Shown piece after piece: positions 1 to 8,455 of a stretch of DNA of 47,935 nt. Below the pieces are notes generated by a model, which saw nothing but the letters and a program-made list of their open reading frames with translations, ran no database searches and was not told the DNA's origin. The first letter of the stretch is position 1. Every line of letters begins with the position of its first letter. The translations under genes and the position numbers were made by a program. Origin of the DNA: Acidimicrobiaceae bacterium (lineage in GTDB: Bacteria; Actinomycetota; Acidimicrobiia; Acidimicrobiales; RAAP-2); contig PLWZ01000085.1 of the NCBI GenBank assembly GCA_003151235.1, forward strand, positions 1 to 47,935, in the 5' to 3' direction.

Positions 1-330
1 CTTCGATCGATTGAACCCAGTCAATTCACCTCGTGGTCCTTCACTCAGAATCTGAAGCACTACAAGCTGCTCGGCTCGATGGGCACGGTCGGCGATTGTT
101 ACGACAACGCCCCGATGGAGTCGTTCTGGGGATCTATGCAGATCGAACTGCTCAACCGGAAGAAGTGGATGACCTATGTCGAACTGGCCGCCGCGATGGC
201 CGACTACATCGTCAACTTCTACAACCCGTCCCGGCGGCACAGCTCGCTCGACTACCTGACGCCTGACGAGTTCGAAGCACTACGGTCTGACTACAACCCG
301 GCCAGAACTCTCATCAGCGTGGGCCAATAA
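1..330 (+). CDS. IS3-family transposase (orfB), C-terminal part, cut by the window edge
   Basis: The reading frame is open from base 1 to a TAA and covers the end of a DDE (rve-type) integrase domain. Visible family signatures are SQFTSW, then GSMGTVGDCYDNAPMESFW with the catalytic glutamate in MESFW, and the closing NPSRRHSSLDYLTPDEFE. The second catalytic Asp should lie just before SQFTSW, but the first residues read LRSIEP, which does not match the usual HSDxGSQ; that part may be degenerate or simply cut by the edge. The rest of the element is outside the window. Its end abuts an oppositely oriented IS3 element, so insertion sequences have accumulated next to the kdp locus. Confidence 0.85.
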   Translation, partial: LRSIEPSQFTSWSFTQNLKHYKLLGSMGTVGDCYDNAPMESFWGSMQIELLNRKKWMTYVELAAAMADYIVNFYNPSRRHSSLDYLTPDEFEALRSDYNPARTLISVGQ

Positions 331-350
331 ACGGGGTCGAGGTCAACCCG

Positions 351-1208
351 CTATGCGAGTTGGTGTGCCTGTCGGTTTAGCCACTCCTCGACGAACTCGA
401 CCGGGGTGAGCCAGCCGTGTGCGCTGTGAGGTCTGTTGATGTTGTAGTCGATCCGCCAGTCCTCGGTGAGCACCCGGGCCTCGAGGAGCGAGTCGAACTG
501 CTGGCCGTTCAAGAACTCGTCGCGTAGACGACCGTTGAACGATTCGATCCAGGCGTTTTGCCATGGAGAACCCGGGTCGATGAAGACGGTGTCGGTGCCG
601 CTGAACCGGCACCAGTCGGACACCGCGTAGGCGATGAACTCGGGGCCGTGGTCGAAGCGCACGTAACGGGGAGCGCCTCGTTGTGCCGCCAATCGCTCAA
701 GGCAGGCCACGACCCCGTCAGCGTCGATGGAGCGGTCGATGTCGATGGCCAGGCACTCCCGGGTGTACTCGTCGATCACGTTCAGCAGCTTCAACATCCG
801 TGCGTCACTGGTCTGGTCGAACTGGAAGTCCAACGCCCAGACAATGTTGGGCCGGATCGGGCACATGGCCCCGACGGGCACCCCGATCCCGCGCAGCGGT
901 CGCTTCTTCTTCCGATAGGGCACACGCAGGCCTTCTGCTCGCCACAGGCGGTGGATCCGCTTGTCGTTGACCCTCCAGCCGGCATCTCTCGCCGCCCGGG
1001 CGGCCCGGCGCCAACCCCAGCGGGGCCGACGGCGGGAGAAGTCCCGGAGGAACGCCCGCAGGGCCAGCTCGTTATCACTCGGTTGGGGTGCGCGGAGGCG
1101 CTGGGTTGACCGGGGTTGGCCGACGACCCGACAGGCTCGGCGTTCTGTCACCCCGAACTGCTCACGGAGGGCCACGACGGCCCGCCGGCGGCGGTCCGGG
1201 GTCAGAAG
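351..1208 (-). CDS. IS3-family transposase orfB (DDE integrase), made by -1 frameshift from orfA
   Basis: This is the catalytic part of the IS3 transposase. The frame enters from orfA through the slippery site. It shows an HTH-like N-terminal region and an rve core with the first Asp in WALDFQFD, the second in RFDHGPEF (usually RSDNGPEF) and the Glu in WIESFNGRLRDEF. The end, NRPHSAHGWLTPVEF, is the normal family C terminus. The DDE triad is complete. The TAG stop falls inside the left terminal repeat, as is common in compact IS3 elements. A free-standing OrfB start was not identified; synthesis as the OrfAB fusion is the natural reading. Confidence 0.85.
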   Translation of the reverse strand, partial: LLTPDRRRRAVVALREQFGVTERRACRVVGQPRSTQRLRAPQPSDNELALRAFLRDFSRRRPRWGWRRAARAARDAGWRVNDKRIHRLWRAEGLRVPYRKKKRPLRGIGVPVGAMCPIRPNIVWALDFQFDQTSDARMLKLLNVIDEYTRECLAIDIDRSIDADGVVACLERLAAQRGAPRYVRFDHGPEFIAYAVSDWCRFSGTDTVFIDPGSPWQNAWIESFNGRLRDEFLNGQQFDSLLEARVLTEDWRIDYNINRPHSAHGWLTPVEFVEEWLNRQAHQLA

Positions 1209-1480
1209 TTTCCCCGGTTCAGCTCCTTCAGCATGTCGATGTCCAAGGCTTGGTCGGCCACAATCTTCTTGAGACGCGTGTTCTCGCGTTCGAGCTCTTT
1301 GAGCCTCTTGGCGTCGTTGGCCTTCATCCCGCCGTATTGGTGGCGCCAGCGGTGCCAGGTCGACTCGGTGATCTCGAGGTGCCGGGCCACCTCGTCGATG
1401 CTCTTGCCTTCGGCCAGGAGCTTGTCGCCCTCGGCCAGCTTCCGGATGATTTGCTCGGGGCTGTGCCGTCGTCGCTTCAT
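1202..1480 (-). CDS. IS3-family transposase orfA (HTH / leucine-zipper subunit)
   Basis: This is the OrfA part of an IS3 transposase, which binds the element ends and multimerises. The start MKRRRHSPEQIIRKL is typical of the family, followed by a helix-turn-helix (IDEVARHLEITESTWHRW) and a coiled-coil stretch (RLKELERENTRLKKIVADQ). I chose the ATG that begins MKRRR. It lies 12 nt after a GGAGG, whereas the next in-frame ATG upstream (1492) directly abuts that GGAGG. The frame ends in TGA right after a slippery heptamer, so part of the translation should continue into orfB to give the fused transposase. Confidence 0.85.
   Translation of the reverse strand: MKRRRHSPEQIIRKLAEGDKLLAEGKSIDEVARHLEITESTWHRWRHQYGGMKANDAKRLKELERENTRLKKIVADQALDIDMLKELNRGNF
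1208..1214 (-). promoter_or_regulatory. Programmed -1 ribosomal frameshift site G_GGA_AAC with upstream SD-like AAGGAG
   Basis: On the minus strand the orfA codons CGG GGA AAC contain the X_XXY_YYZ heptamer G GGA AAC, four codons before the end of the frame (then TTC TGA). Slipping back one base gives GGG AAA and then CTT, which is exactly the orfB frame. An AAGGAG (1223-1228) lies 8 nt upstream of the heptamer, the kind of internal SD that stimulates -1 shifting in dnaX and IS elements. The heptamer and frames are seen directly; use in vivo is inferred. Confidence 0.75.
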
Positions 1481-1749
1481 CGTTGTGTCCATCCTCCTTC
1501 CCCATAATGGGGAGTTGGACTCGCACAACGGGTGGATCAACTCACGGGGACCCGGTCAGGATGGCGCCGAACTGAGGAGTGAAGTTGGCCAATATCGTAC
1601 AAGGCGGCAGCTGGCGGTCGTCACCGGCGGCGGCGGTCTGAATGTCGATCGCGGAACTGACATCCAAAGAATACGGAGTGCGTCATCACGTTCTCCCTCG
1701 CCTAATCCCAACCGATTCGATACGAGTATTCCTTGTGTGAAGGCCGTGA

Positions 1750-2069
1750 ATCCGACTGATCGAGACCGTTACGTACTATGCCCGCGTGGTCAATCGGCCA
1801 TTCGACAAGGTCCGCCAGGCAGCACTAGGTATGCTCCGGTGATCGTCCGCATGATCGATGCACTTGCCACGATCGGAGATGAGACCAACTCATCCGACCA
1901 GAGTCGCGTGCTCCTCTGTCAGGCGGAGGCGATCTTCCGCAGTGCCGACAAGTCCGTGTCGGACCCGAACGATCGCGACGACATGCAGGCCCGGTATCGG
2001 CGCCTGATCCGCACGGCGTCTCCGATCGGGACGGGGTCGAGCCCAGCGCCCAGCGGTGGCACGACATGA
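1750..2069 (+). pseudogene. C-terminal remnant of a DUF2254-like membrane protein, frameshifted
   Basis: Two frames here join into one recognisable protein end. The first reads TYYARVVNRPFDKVRQAALG. After a one-base shift near 1816-1830 the next continues PVIVRMIDALATIGDE and later ADKSVSDPNDRDDMQARY. The pattern of a short charged segment, a helix 'VRMIDALATIGDE', then 'ADKSV-DPxDRxxxxARY' resembles the C terminus of DUF2254 predicted membrane proteins (recalled family pattern, not searched). The N-terminal part is missing, and the IS3 element lies just upstream. The remnant's TGA overlaps the ATG of the next gene (ATGA), suggesting they were once translationally coupled. Confidence 0.45.
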
Positions 2070-3652
2070 GACGACAAACCACCCCACCCCGTCGCTCGCC
2101 CGAGGAAGTGCCGGCATTCGTGGAGCTCGATGCCCCACGAACGGAGCGCGCCTCTTGGTGGCGCGCTCCGAGATCGGTCTCTCGTCGTCAAGCCGTTGTC
2201 GGTTCGGTATCCGCTGTCGCCATGGTGATCGGCCTCGGCGCGGCGATGTTCCCGTTGCGGGGTCACCTGAGCATTGCGACGACCGCCCTGATACTGGTCA
2301 TCCCCGTCGTGATCGCCGTTGCAATCGGCGGAGTCGTCGCCGGCATCGTCGCGACGGCGGCGGGGTTCCTCGTCTACGACTTCATATTCATCCCGCCTTA
2401 CAACACGCTCTATGTGGGCGCGGCGGAGAATTGGGTGGCGCTCGTCGTCTACGTCATCGTGACGATCGTGATCGCTCAGGTGGTGGCCCGCATGAACGCG
2501 GCACGCCGTGAGGCGCGACTGCGGGCGGCCGAGGTTCGTCGGCTCTTCGACCTCTCCGAGCTACTGGTGCGCGAGTCGTCAATGCCGGACCTGCTCACCA
2601 CGATCGTCGAGACGGTCCGCCGGGCATTTGATCTCGACAGTGCCGCGCTCCTGCTTCCGGTTGGCGAAGGTCTCGAGCTCGTCGCAACATCGGGTGCCCC
2701 GCTTTCAGAGCTCGAGCTCCACCAGGTCTCAGTCGATCGTGCGGTGCCCGTTAGTCTCGAGGCTGGCGTGGTACAGCGCGGCGGCATCCAGGCAGTTGCG
2801 CTCGTGGCCTCCGGCCGAGGCATCGGGCTCCTCGCGTTACGAGGTTCGGGGGGACCCAGCAAGGACAGCGAGCTGCTCCGCGCGTTCGCGAATCATCTCG
2901 CCCTCGCCCTCGAACGTGCTGAGCTTGGAGAATACGCGGTCCGCGCGCAGTTGCTCGAAGAGGTCGACCGACTCCGGCGCTCACTCCTCGGCGCCGTCTC
3001 CCACGACCTGCGCACGCCATTGGCGACGATCAAGGTGTCGGCTTCGACCCTGGTCGAGTCGAGCGCCAAGGTGACTGGACCGGACATCCGCAAGCTCGGA
3101 GAACTGATCGTTGGACAGGCGGACCGACTTGAGCGTCTGGTCTCGAACGTCCTCGACATGACCCGCATTCAGTCCGGAGCGCTGGAGCTTCGTCGTCAGC
3201 CCACGGCAGTTGCGGATCTGGTCGATGAGGCGCTGTCGGTACTCGGTTCCCTCGCGGAACTGGAACGAGTGCAGTGGCAAGCCCCCGCGGATCTTCCGCT
3301 GGTGGACGTCGACCATGTTCTCATCTGTCAGGTGCTCGCCAATCTCATCGACAACGCCACCCGCTATGCCCCCGGGGACACGCAGGTGACCATCTCCGCG
3401 AGACACAGTCAAGATGGCGCGGTCGAGGTGGCGGTTGCCGACCGTGGCCCCGGGGTGCCGGCGAACGAGCGCACGAGCATCTTCCAGATGTTTAATCGCC
3501 GGGAGGCTGGCGGCAGAGGTGGCCTCGGCTTGGCGATCGCCCAGGTGTTCGTGGAAGCTCACGGACAGCGGATCTGGATCGACGAGAGCGACGGTCCGGG
3601 AGCACGATTCGTCTTCACGCTCCCCCTCGCAGACGCGTCGGCGGGAACCTGA
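2066..3652 (+). CDS. KdpD C-terminal half: membrane sensor histidine kinase
   Basis: This is the signalling half of the KdpD potassium/turgor sensor. A DUF4118-type bundle of hydrophobic segments (about residues 45-66, 72-112, 123-144) is followed by a GAF-like region (about 165-290), a HisKA domain with GAVSHDLRTPLA (phospho-acceptor His313), and a HATPase domain with N box LIDNATRYAP, G1 DRGPGVP and G2 GGRGGLGLAI. At 528 residues it matches only the second half of a normal ~900-residue KdpD. The N-terminal P-loop and Usp domains are absent here and occur in a separate gene at 11112-12347. KdpE follows after 2 nt. No clear SD site precedes the ATG, which overlaps the stop of the DUF2254-like remnant. 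Confidence 0.9.
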   Translation: MRRQTTPPRRSPEEVPAFVELDAPRTERASWWRAPRSVSRRQAVVGSVSAVAMVIGLGAAMFPLRGHLSIATTALILVIPVVIAVAIGGVVAGIVATAAGFLVYDFIFIPPYNTLYVGAAENWVALVVYVIVTIVIAQVVARMNAARREARLRAAEVRRLFDLSELLVRESSMPDLLTTIVETVRRAFDLDSAALLLPVGEGLELVATSGAPLSELELHQVSVDRAVPVSLEAGVVQRGGIQAVALVASGRGIGLLALRGSGGPSKDSELLRAFANHLALALERAELGEYAVRAQLLEEVDRLRRSLLGAVSHDLRTPLATIKVSASTLVESSAKVTGPDIRKLGELIVGQADRLERLVSNVLDMTRIQSGALELRRQPTAVADLVDEALSVLGSLAELERVQWQAPADLPLVDVDHVLICQVLANLIDNATRYAPGDTQVTISARHSQDGAVEVAVADRGPGVPANERTSIFQMFNRREAGGRGGLGLAIAQVFVEAHGQRIWIDESDGPGARFVFTLPLADASAGT

Positions 3653-3654
3653 GT

Positions 3655-4332
3655 GTGGCACGCGTCCTCGTAATCGACGACGATCGGGCGTTACTGCAGG
3701 CACTGCGAGTCGGGCTGGCGCTTCGCGGTCACGAAGTGATCGTCGCGGTGGCCGGCGAGGAGGGACTGTCCAAGGTCGCCCTTGAGGATCCAGAGATCGT
3801 CATCCTTGACCTCGGCCTTCCCGATCTTGACGGTCTCGAGGTCTGCCACCGGATCCGCCAGTGGAGCGAGGTACCCATCATCGTCCTGTCTGCGATCGGG
3901 CTCGAGAGCCGAAAAGTGGCTGCACTTGACGGCGGCGCGAACGACTATGTGACCAAACCGTTCGGCATGGCGGAGCTCGAGGCGCGAATTCGGACGGCGA
4001 TTCGCGATCACCGCTCCGACGGCACCCCGAAAGGTGACCAGCTGGTTGTCGGCGAACTTGAGTTCGACCTCGTTCACCACCAGGTGATGCGCGAGGGCAA
4101 GCTGATCGAGCTCACCGCGAGGGAGTTCGATCTCCTCGCCTATTTGGCCCGTCACGTCGGCAAGGTGTGCACGCATCAGATGATCCTCGAGCACGTCTGG
4201 GGCCCCGACTACGGGAGCGAGGCCGAGTACCTGCGCGTCTACGTCTACCGGCTGCGCCGCAAGCTCGGCGACGTCGGTGGCCACCAACTGCGAACCTCGC
4301 CGGGGATCGGCTACTCGCTCTCGGCGGACTGA
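3655..4332 (+). CDS. kdpE: KdpE response regulator
   Basis: OmpR/PhoB-type response regulator that would be phosphorylated by the kinase encoded 2 nt upstream and activate the kdpFABC genes downstream. The receiver domain has the acidic pair D8-D9, phospho-acceptor D52 in ILDLGLPD, and K101 in TKPF. The C-terminal winged helix shows LTAREFDLLAYLARH, the LRVYVYRLRRKL recognition region and GIGYSL. At 225 residues it has normal family length. It starts with GTG immediately after the kinase stop codon, so the two are almost certainly cotranscribed. KdpE is favoured over a generic OmpR regulator because of the KdpD-type kinase and the adjacent kdp structural genes. Confidence 0.93.
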   Translation: MARVLVIDDDRALLQALRVGLALRGHEVIVAVAGEEGLSKVALEDPEIVILDLGLPDLDGLEVCHRIRQWSEVPIIVLSAIGLESRKVAALDGGANDYVTKPFGMAELEARIRTAIRDHRSDGTPKGDQLVVGELEFDLVHHQVMREGKLIELTAREFDLLAYLARHVGKVCTHQMILEHVWGPDYGSEAEYLRVYVYRLRRKLGDVGGHQLRTSPGIGYSLSAD

Positions 4333-4352
4333 TCGCAACCACCGACGGGCGC

Positions 4353-4390
4353 GAGCCCTGAGCCGCCGGGTCCGGCGCGAGCCAGGGCTC
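4353..4390 (+). promoter_or_regulatory. Inverted repeat between kdpE and the kdpF region
   Basis: A perfect 8-bp inverted repeat (GAGCCCTG at 4353-4360, CAGGGCTC at 4383-4390) surrounds a GC-rich inner segment that can fold further. No T-run follows, so it is not a classical intrinsic terminator. An AT-rich stretch (about 4410-4425, AATTATTTAT) comes next and could be the promoter of the kdpFABC transcript. The position fits a terminator/attenuator separating kdpDE from kdpFABC, or a KdpE operator. Only the repeat itself is seen. Confidence 0.4.
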
Positions 4391-4474
4391 GGGGCGCAGC
4401 GAGATTCACGAATTATTTATGCCGAAGCCGTTCCCGTTCATGGCTGGTTCATAGCCCCACGGCAACATAGGCCC

Positions 4475-4558
4475 ATGGCCGATTTCCTTGTTGTGGTTGG
4501 CATCGTGGTCTTTATGGCCCTCATGCTCGGGTTCATCTGGGCGCTGGACCGGGTATGA
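4475..4558 (+). CDS. 27-residue single-TM microprotein upstream of kdpF
   Basis: A small frame beginning MADFLVVVGIVVFM and ending GFIWALDRV. Nearly the whole protein is one hydrophobic helix, closed by an acidic/basic C terminus. Its TGA overlaps the ATG of kdpF (ATGA), the same coupling seen between other genes here. It is a second membrane microprotein next to KdpF rather than a duplicate of it: KdpF is immediately downstream with its own signature. I recall small unnamed frames of this shape before kdpF in other genomes but could not check. A role in the Kdp complex is inference from position and topology. Confidence 0.6.
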   Translation: MADFLVVVGIVVFMALMLGFIWALDRV

Positions 4559-4644
4559 CCCTCGTCCAGGGCGTTCTCTTAGCGGTGTCGATCGTGGTGT
4601 TCATCTACCTGGGCGTAGCGATGTTCAAGCCCGAGTGGTTTTAG
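4555..4644 (+). CDS. kdpF: KdpF, small subunit of the K+-transporting ATPase
   Basis: A 29-residue single-helix protein, MTLVQGVLLAVSIVVFIYLG, ending VAMFKPEWF. The 'hydrophobic helix - YLG-AM--PE-F' pattern is the KdpF signature. KdpF stabilises the KdpFABC complex in the membrane at the interface of KdpA and KdpB. The stop codon is immediately followed by the kdpA ATG, and the start overlaps the preceding microprotein, so the translation of all three is probably coupled. Confidence 0.88.
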   Translation: MTLVQGVLLAVSIVVFIYLGVAMFKPEWF

Positions 4645-6333
4645 ATGGGCTTCACCTGGACCATCGTCGCCCTCATCGTGGCGCTCGGCCTCACCTGGCG
4701 CTACCTCGGCTCGTACATGGCGGCGGTCTTCGACGGCCGCGTGCACTTCCTCGGCTGGGTTGAACGCCCGATTTACCGGGCCCTCGGCACCAGCCCCGAG
4801 CACGAGCAGACCTGGAAGCGCTATGCGGGTTCGCTGATCATCTTCTCGGGCGTGTCGCTCGGCCTCACCTATCTCATCTTTCGCATCCAGGGATCGCTGC
4901 CGCTCAACCCCCAGCACCTCGGCGCGGTTCCGCCCGCCCTCAGCTTCAACACCGCCGTCTCGTTCCTCACGAACACGAACTGGCAGGCCTACGGCGGCGA
5001 GACGACGATGTCGTACTTCTCCCAGATGACGCTCGTCGTCCAGCAGTTCGTCTCTCCCGCGGTCGGCATCGTCGCCGCTCTCGTCTTGGTGCGCGGCTTT
5101 TCCCGGCGCAACTCTTCGACCATCGGCAACTTCTGGGTCGACCTCACCCGCTGCCTCTTCTACATCCTGTTGCCGATCGCCTTTATCGCCGGGATCATCT
5201 TCGTCGGCCAGGGCGCGGTGGAGACCCTGGCGGGGACGGTCAGCATCCACGACGCCCTCAACGGGGTGACCCAGACGATCGCCCGCGGGCCGATCGGTTT
5301 CATGGAGCCGATCAAGCAGCTCGGCACGAACGGCGGCGGCTTCTTGAACCAGAACGGCGCGACGCCCTTCGAGAACCCGACCGCGCTCACGAACTGGCTG
5401 TCGATCTACCTCATCTTGTCGATCCCCTTCGCGCTCACCTACACCTTCGGGAAGATGGTCGGCAGCATCCGGCACGGGGCGACGCTCTTGGTGGCGATGC
5501 TGGTGATCTTCGGCTCTTTTCTCGCCATCACGAGCTATGCCGAGCACCAGGGGAACCCGGCCGTGGCCGCGGCGGGCATCGTCTCCCAGCCGACGGGGAA
5601 CATGGAGGGCAAGGAGGTGCGCTTCGGTGACACCGCCAGCGCCCTGTACGGAGTGACCTCGACGAACACCTCGACCGGTTCGATCGACACCGCCTACGAC
5701 TCGCTCAACCCGATGGGCGGCTTCTCGATGCTCGGCGGGATGATGCTGGGCGAGGTGTCTCCCGGCGGCACGGGGAGCGGCCTCTACACGATCCTCCTTA
5801 TGGCCATCATCGCGGTGTTCATCGGTGGCCTGATGATCGGGCGAACGCCCGAGTATCTCGGCAAGAGAATCCAGGCCAAGGAGATCAAACTTGCCGGCCT
5901 CGGGGTGCTCGTGATGCCGCTCATCGTGCTCATCTTGACGGGCATCGCGGTATCGGTCCATGCCGGACGGATTGGACCGCTCAACGCCGGGCCGCACGGT
6001 TTCAGCGAGATCCTCTACGCGTTCACCTCACAGGCCAACAACAACGGCTCGGCGTTCGGCGGCATCAGCGCCAACACCCCCTTCTACAACGTTGCCGGGG
6101 TGATCGACCTGCTGGTCGGACGCTTCGGTGTGATGATTCCCGTCCTCGCCCTCGGGGGAGCACTCGCCGCCAAGCAGGTCGTTCCCGCTGGGCTCGGCAC
6201 GTTCCGGACCGACAACACGATGTTCGTCGGGCTCGTCGTCGGCGTGATCGTGGTCGTCGGTGGACTGACCTTCTTCCCCGCCCTCGCCCTCGGCCCGATC
6301 GTCGAGCAGCTCTCCCACGGGAAGTTCTTCTAG
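4645..6333 (+). CDS. kdpA: KdpA, potassium-binding channel-like subunit of KdpFABC
   Basis: Potassium-selective subunit of the high-affinity K+ P-type ATPase, related to SKT/Trk channel proteins. At 562 residues it has family length, with about ten hydrophobic segments. Filter-lining loops are recognisable: NTNWQAYGGETTMSYFSQM, the LGTNGGGFLNQNGATPFENP loop, and QANNNGSAFGGI. It sits directly after kdpF and directly before kdpB with no spacer, as in a typical kdpFABC operon. It would feed K+ through the intersubunit tunnel to KdpB when external potassium is very low. No lesions were seen. Confidence 0.96.
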   Translation: MGFTWTIVALIVALGLTWRYLGSYMAAVFDGRVHFLGWVERPIYRALGTSPEHEQTWKRYAGSLIIFSGVSLGLTYLIFRIQGSLPLNPQHLGAVPPALSFNTAVSFLTNTNWQAYGGETTMSYFSQMTLVVQQFVSPAVGIVAALVLVRGFSRRNSSTIGNFWVDLTRCLFYILLPIAFIAGIIFVGQGAVETLAGTVSIHDALNGVTQTIARGPIGFMEPIKQLGTNGGGFLNQNGATPFENPTALTNWLSIYLILSIPFALTYTFGKMVGSIRHGATLLVAMLVIFGSFLAITSYAEHQGNPAVAAAGIVSQPTGNMEGKEVRFGDTASALYGVTSTNTSTGSIDTAYDSLNPMGGFSMLGGMMLGEVSPGGTGSGLYTILLMAIIAVFIGGLMIGRTPEYLGKRIQAKEIKLAGLGVLVMPLIVLILTGIAVSVHAGRIGPLNAGPHGFSEILYAFTSQANNNGSAFGGISANTPFYNVAGVIDLLVGRFGVMIPVLALGGALAAKQVVPAGLGTFRTDNTMFVGLVVGVIVVVGGLTFFPALALGPIVEQLSHGKFF

Positions 6334-8442
6334 ATGGAGACCAATGACATGAACGAGTCCGTACCCGCGGGTGGGCGCGTGGCCACCGCAGTACAGGTGG
6401 GCGCTGGCTCCCCGACGATGGCCCACGGTGTGGCAGAGGCTCGCGGCCTCTTCGACCGAGAGATCCTCGCCCAGGCCCTCGGTGGCTCCTTCAAGAAGCT
6501 CGATCCGCGGGTGCAGGTGAAGAACCCGGTGATGTTCGTCGTCCTCGTCGGGACGGTGATTACCCTCATCGAGGCCTTGGCACATCCTGGCAAGTTCGCC
6601 TGGTTGATCACGATCTGGCTCTTCCTCACCGTGATCTTCGCCAACTTCGCGGAGGCGATGGCCGAGGGTCGGGGCAAGGCCCAGGCCGACACCCTGCGCA
6701 AGATGCGCTCGGAGACCGAAGCCCGCCGGCTGCACCCCGACGGCAGCGAGAGCCGCGTCGCGGCAGCCGAGCTCGCGAAGGGCGATCTCGTCATCTGCGA
6801 GGCCAACGACCTCATCCCCTCCGATGGCGAGATCACCGAAGGCATCGCCTCGGTCGACGAGTCCGCGATCACCGGCGAGTCCGCGCCGGTGATCCGCGAG
6901 TCAGGCGGAGATCGCTCTGCGGTAACAGGTGGCACCAAGGTGTTGTCTGACCGCATCGTCATCCAGATCACGGCCGAGAGAGGACATACCTTCCTCGATC
7001 GCATGATCCACCTTGTCGAAGGCGCCAATCGTCAAAAGACGCCAAACGAGATTGCCCTCACCATCTTGCTAGCGGTTCTCACGATTGTCTTCTTGCCGGT
7101 AGTCGTCGTGCTGCAGCCCTTCGGGCACTTCGCCGGCGCCACGGTGTCAGTCGTCATCTTGGTGTCGCTCCTCGTCTGTCTCATTCCAACGACGATCGGC
7201 GCGCTGTTGTCTGCGATCGGGATCGCCGGAATGGACCGACTTGTGCAGCGCAACGTGCTCGCGATGTCGGGCCGCGCTGTTGAGGCGGCCGGCGATGTGC
7301 AGACGTTGCTGCTCGACAAGACGGGAACGATCACGCTTGGTAATCGCATGGCGTCGGCGTTCATTCCCGCCGCGGGTCACACGGAAGAGGAACTCGCCGA
7401 AGCCGCACAGCTCGCCTCCCTTGCCGACGAGACTCCTGAAGGTCGTTCGATCGTCGTCCTTGCCAAAGACCGCTTCAACATTCGTGAGCGTGACTTAGGC
7501 ACGAGCCGCCAGTTCATTCCGTTCTCGGCGACGACGCGCATGTCGGGTATCGACTTCGACGGTCGGCAGATCCGAAAAGGCGCCGCTGAATCGGTGCGAC
7601 GTTGGGCCACTGAACTCGGCGGTTCGGTGCCCGCAGGGCTCAACCAGATCGTCGAGCAGATCGCCCGAGCTGGATCCACGCCGCTCGTCGTTTCCGATGG
7701 TCCGTTGATCCTCGGCGTCATCGAGTTGAAAGACGTCGTGAAACAAGGCATCCGGGAGAAGTTCGACGAGATGCGCCAGATGGGCATCCGCACGATCATG
7801 ATCACCGGTGACAACGCGCTTACGGCAGCGGCGATCGCACAAGAGGCGGGTGTTGACGACTATTTGGCCGAAGCGACGCCGGAAGCGAAGATGGCGCTCA
7901 TTAAGTCCGAGCAGGAGGGCGGCAAGCTCGTCGCGATGACCGGCGACGGGACGAACGACGCCCCTGCGCTCGCTCAGGCCGATGTCGGCGTCGCGATGAA
8001 CACCGGCACCACCGCAGCCAAAGAGGCCGGCAACATGGTCGACCTTGATTCCAACCCGACGAAGCTGATCGACATCGTCGAGATCGGAAAGCAGCTCCTC
8101 ATCACCCGAGGCTCGCTGACCACGTTCTCGATCGCCAACGACATCGCCAAGTACTTCGCCATCATCCCGGCGCTGTTCGTGGCGACCTATCCGCAGCTCA
8201 ACACCCTCAACATCATGAAATTGCACAGCCCGCAGAGTGCCGTCCTCTCTGCGGTGATCTTCAACGCGCTCGTCATCGTCGCCCTGATCCCCCTCGCACT
8301 GCGCGGCGTGAAGTTCCGGGCGGCCGGTTCGGCGGCAATTCTCCGCCGCAATGTCTGGATCTACGGCATCGGTGGCGTCATCGCACCCTTCATCTTCATC
8401 AAGATCATCGACCTGATCCTCACGGCGTTGCACGCCTACTAA
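6334..8442 (+). CDS. kdpB: KdpB, catalytic P-type ATPase subunit of KdpFABC
   Basis: ATP-hydrolysing subunit of the Kdp pump. It has the actuator motif ITGESAP, the phosphorylation motif [12 protein letters not shown] with D328, KGAAES in the nucleotide-binding domain, and the hinge [14 protein letters not shown]. The Ser in TGES is the residue whose phosphorylation inhibits the E. coli pump (known for the family), so that control could apply here. At 702 residues it is slightly long because of an N-terminal extension. The ATG adjoins the kdpA stop; a second in-frame ATG at 6349 has a better-placed GGAG upstream and would give a start at MNESVPAG. Confidence 0.96.
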   Translation: METNDMNESVPAGGRVATAVQVGAGSPTMAHGVAEARGLFDREILAQALGGSFKKLDPRVQVKNPVMFVVLVGTVITLIEALAHPGKFAWLITIWLFLTVIFANFAEAMAEGRGKAQADTLRKMRSETEARRLHPDGSESRVAAAELAKGDLVICEANDLIPSDGEITEGIASVDESAITGESAPVIRESGGDRSAVTGGTKVLSDRIVIQITAERGHTFLDRMIHLVEGANRQKTPNEIALTILLAVLTIVFLPVVVVLQPFGHFAGATVSVVILVSLLVCLIPTTIGALLSAIGIAGMDRLVQRNVLAMSGRAVEAAGDVQTLLLDKTGTITLGNRMASAFIPAAGHTEEELAEAAQLASLADETPEGRSIVVLAKDRFNIRERDLGTSRQFIPFSATTRMSGIDFDGRQIRKGAAESVRRWATELGGSVPAGLNQIVEQIARAGSTPLVVSDGPLILGVIELKDVVKQGIREKFDEMRQMGIRTIMITGDNALTAAAIAQEAGVDDYLAEATPEAKMALIKSEQEGGKLVAMTGDGTNDAPALAQADVGVAMNTGTTAAKEAGNMVDLDSNPTKLIDIVEIGKQLLITRGSLTTFSIANDIAKYFAIIPALFVATYPQLNTLNIMKLHSPQSAVLSAVIFNALVIVALIPLALRGVKFRAAGSAAILRRNVWIYGIGGVIAPFIFIKIIDLILTALHAY

Positions 8443-8455
8443 TGGAGACCCGCTA

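Larger units (their letters stand above)
339..1540 (-). mobile_element. Complete IS3-family insertion sequence (orfA/orfB with frameshift)
   Basis: The element contains an orfA with a helix-turn-helix, an overlapping orfB with a DDE integrase domain in the -1 frame, and imperfect terminal inverted repeats. The left end (339-360) and the reverse complement of the right end (1519-1540) share CCCG and TGCGAGT blocks in register and agree at roughly two thirds of 22 positions. The exact outer ends and any target duplication are uncertain, because the left end lies directly beside the tail of another IS3 element. Both reading frames and all three catalytic residues look intact, so it may still be active. 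Confidence 0.8.

Noticed and set aside
4333..4474. Potassium or c-di-AMP riboswitch upstream of kdpFABC
   Set aside because: Only a simple inverted repeat is visible; the multi-helix conserved cores of those riboswitches were not found, and the leader is too short.
4579..5997. 472-codon minus-strand frame opposite kdpA
   Set aside because: Antisense shadow of kdpA, very His/Asp/Arg-rich, no recognisable features.
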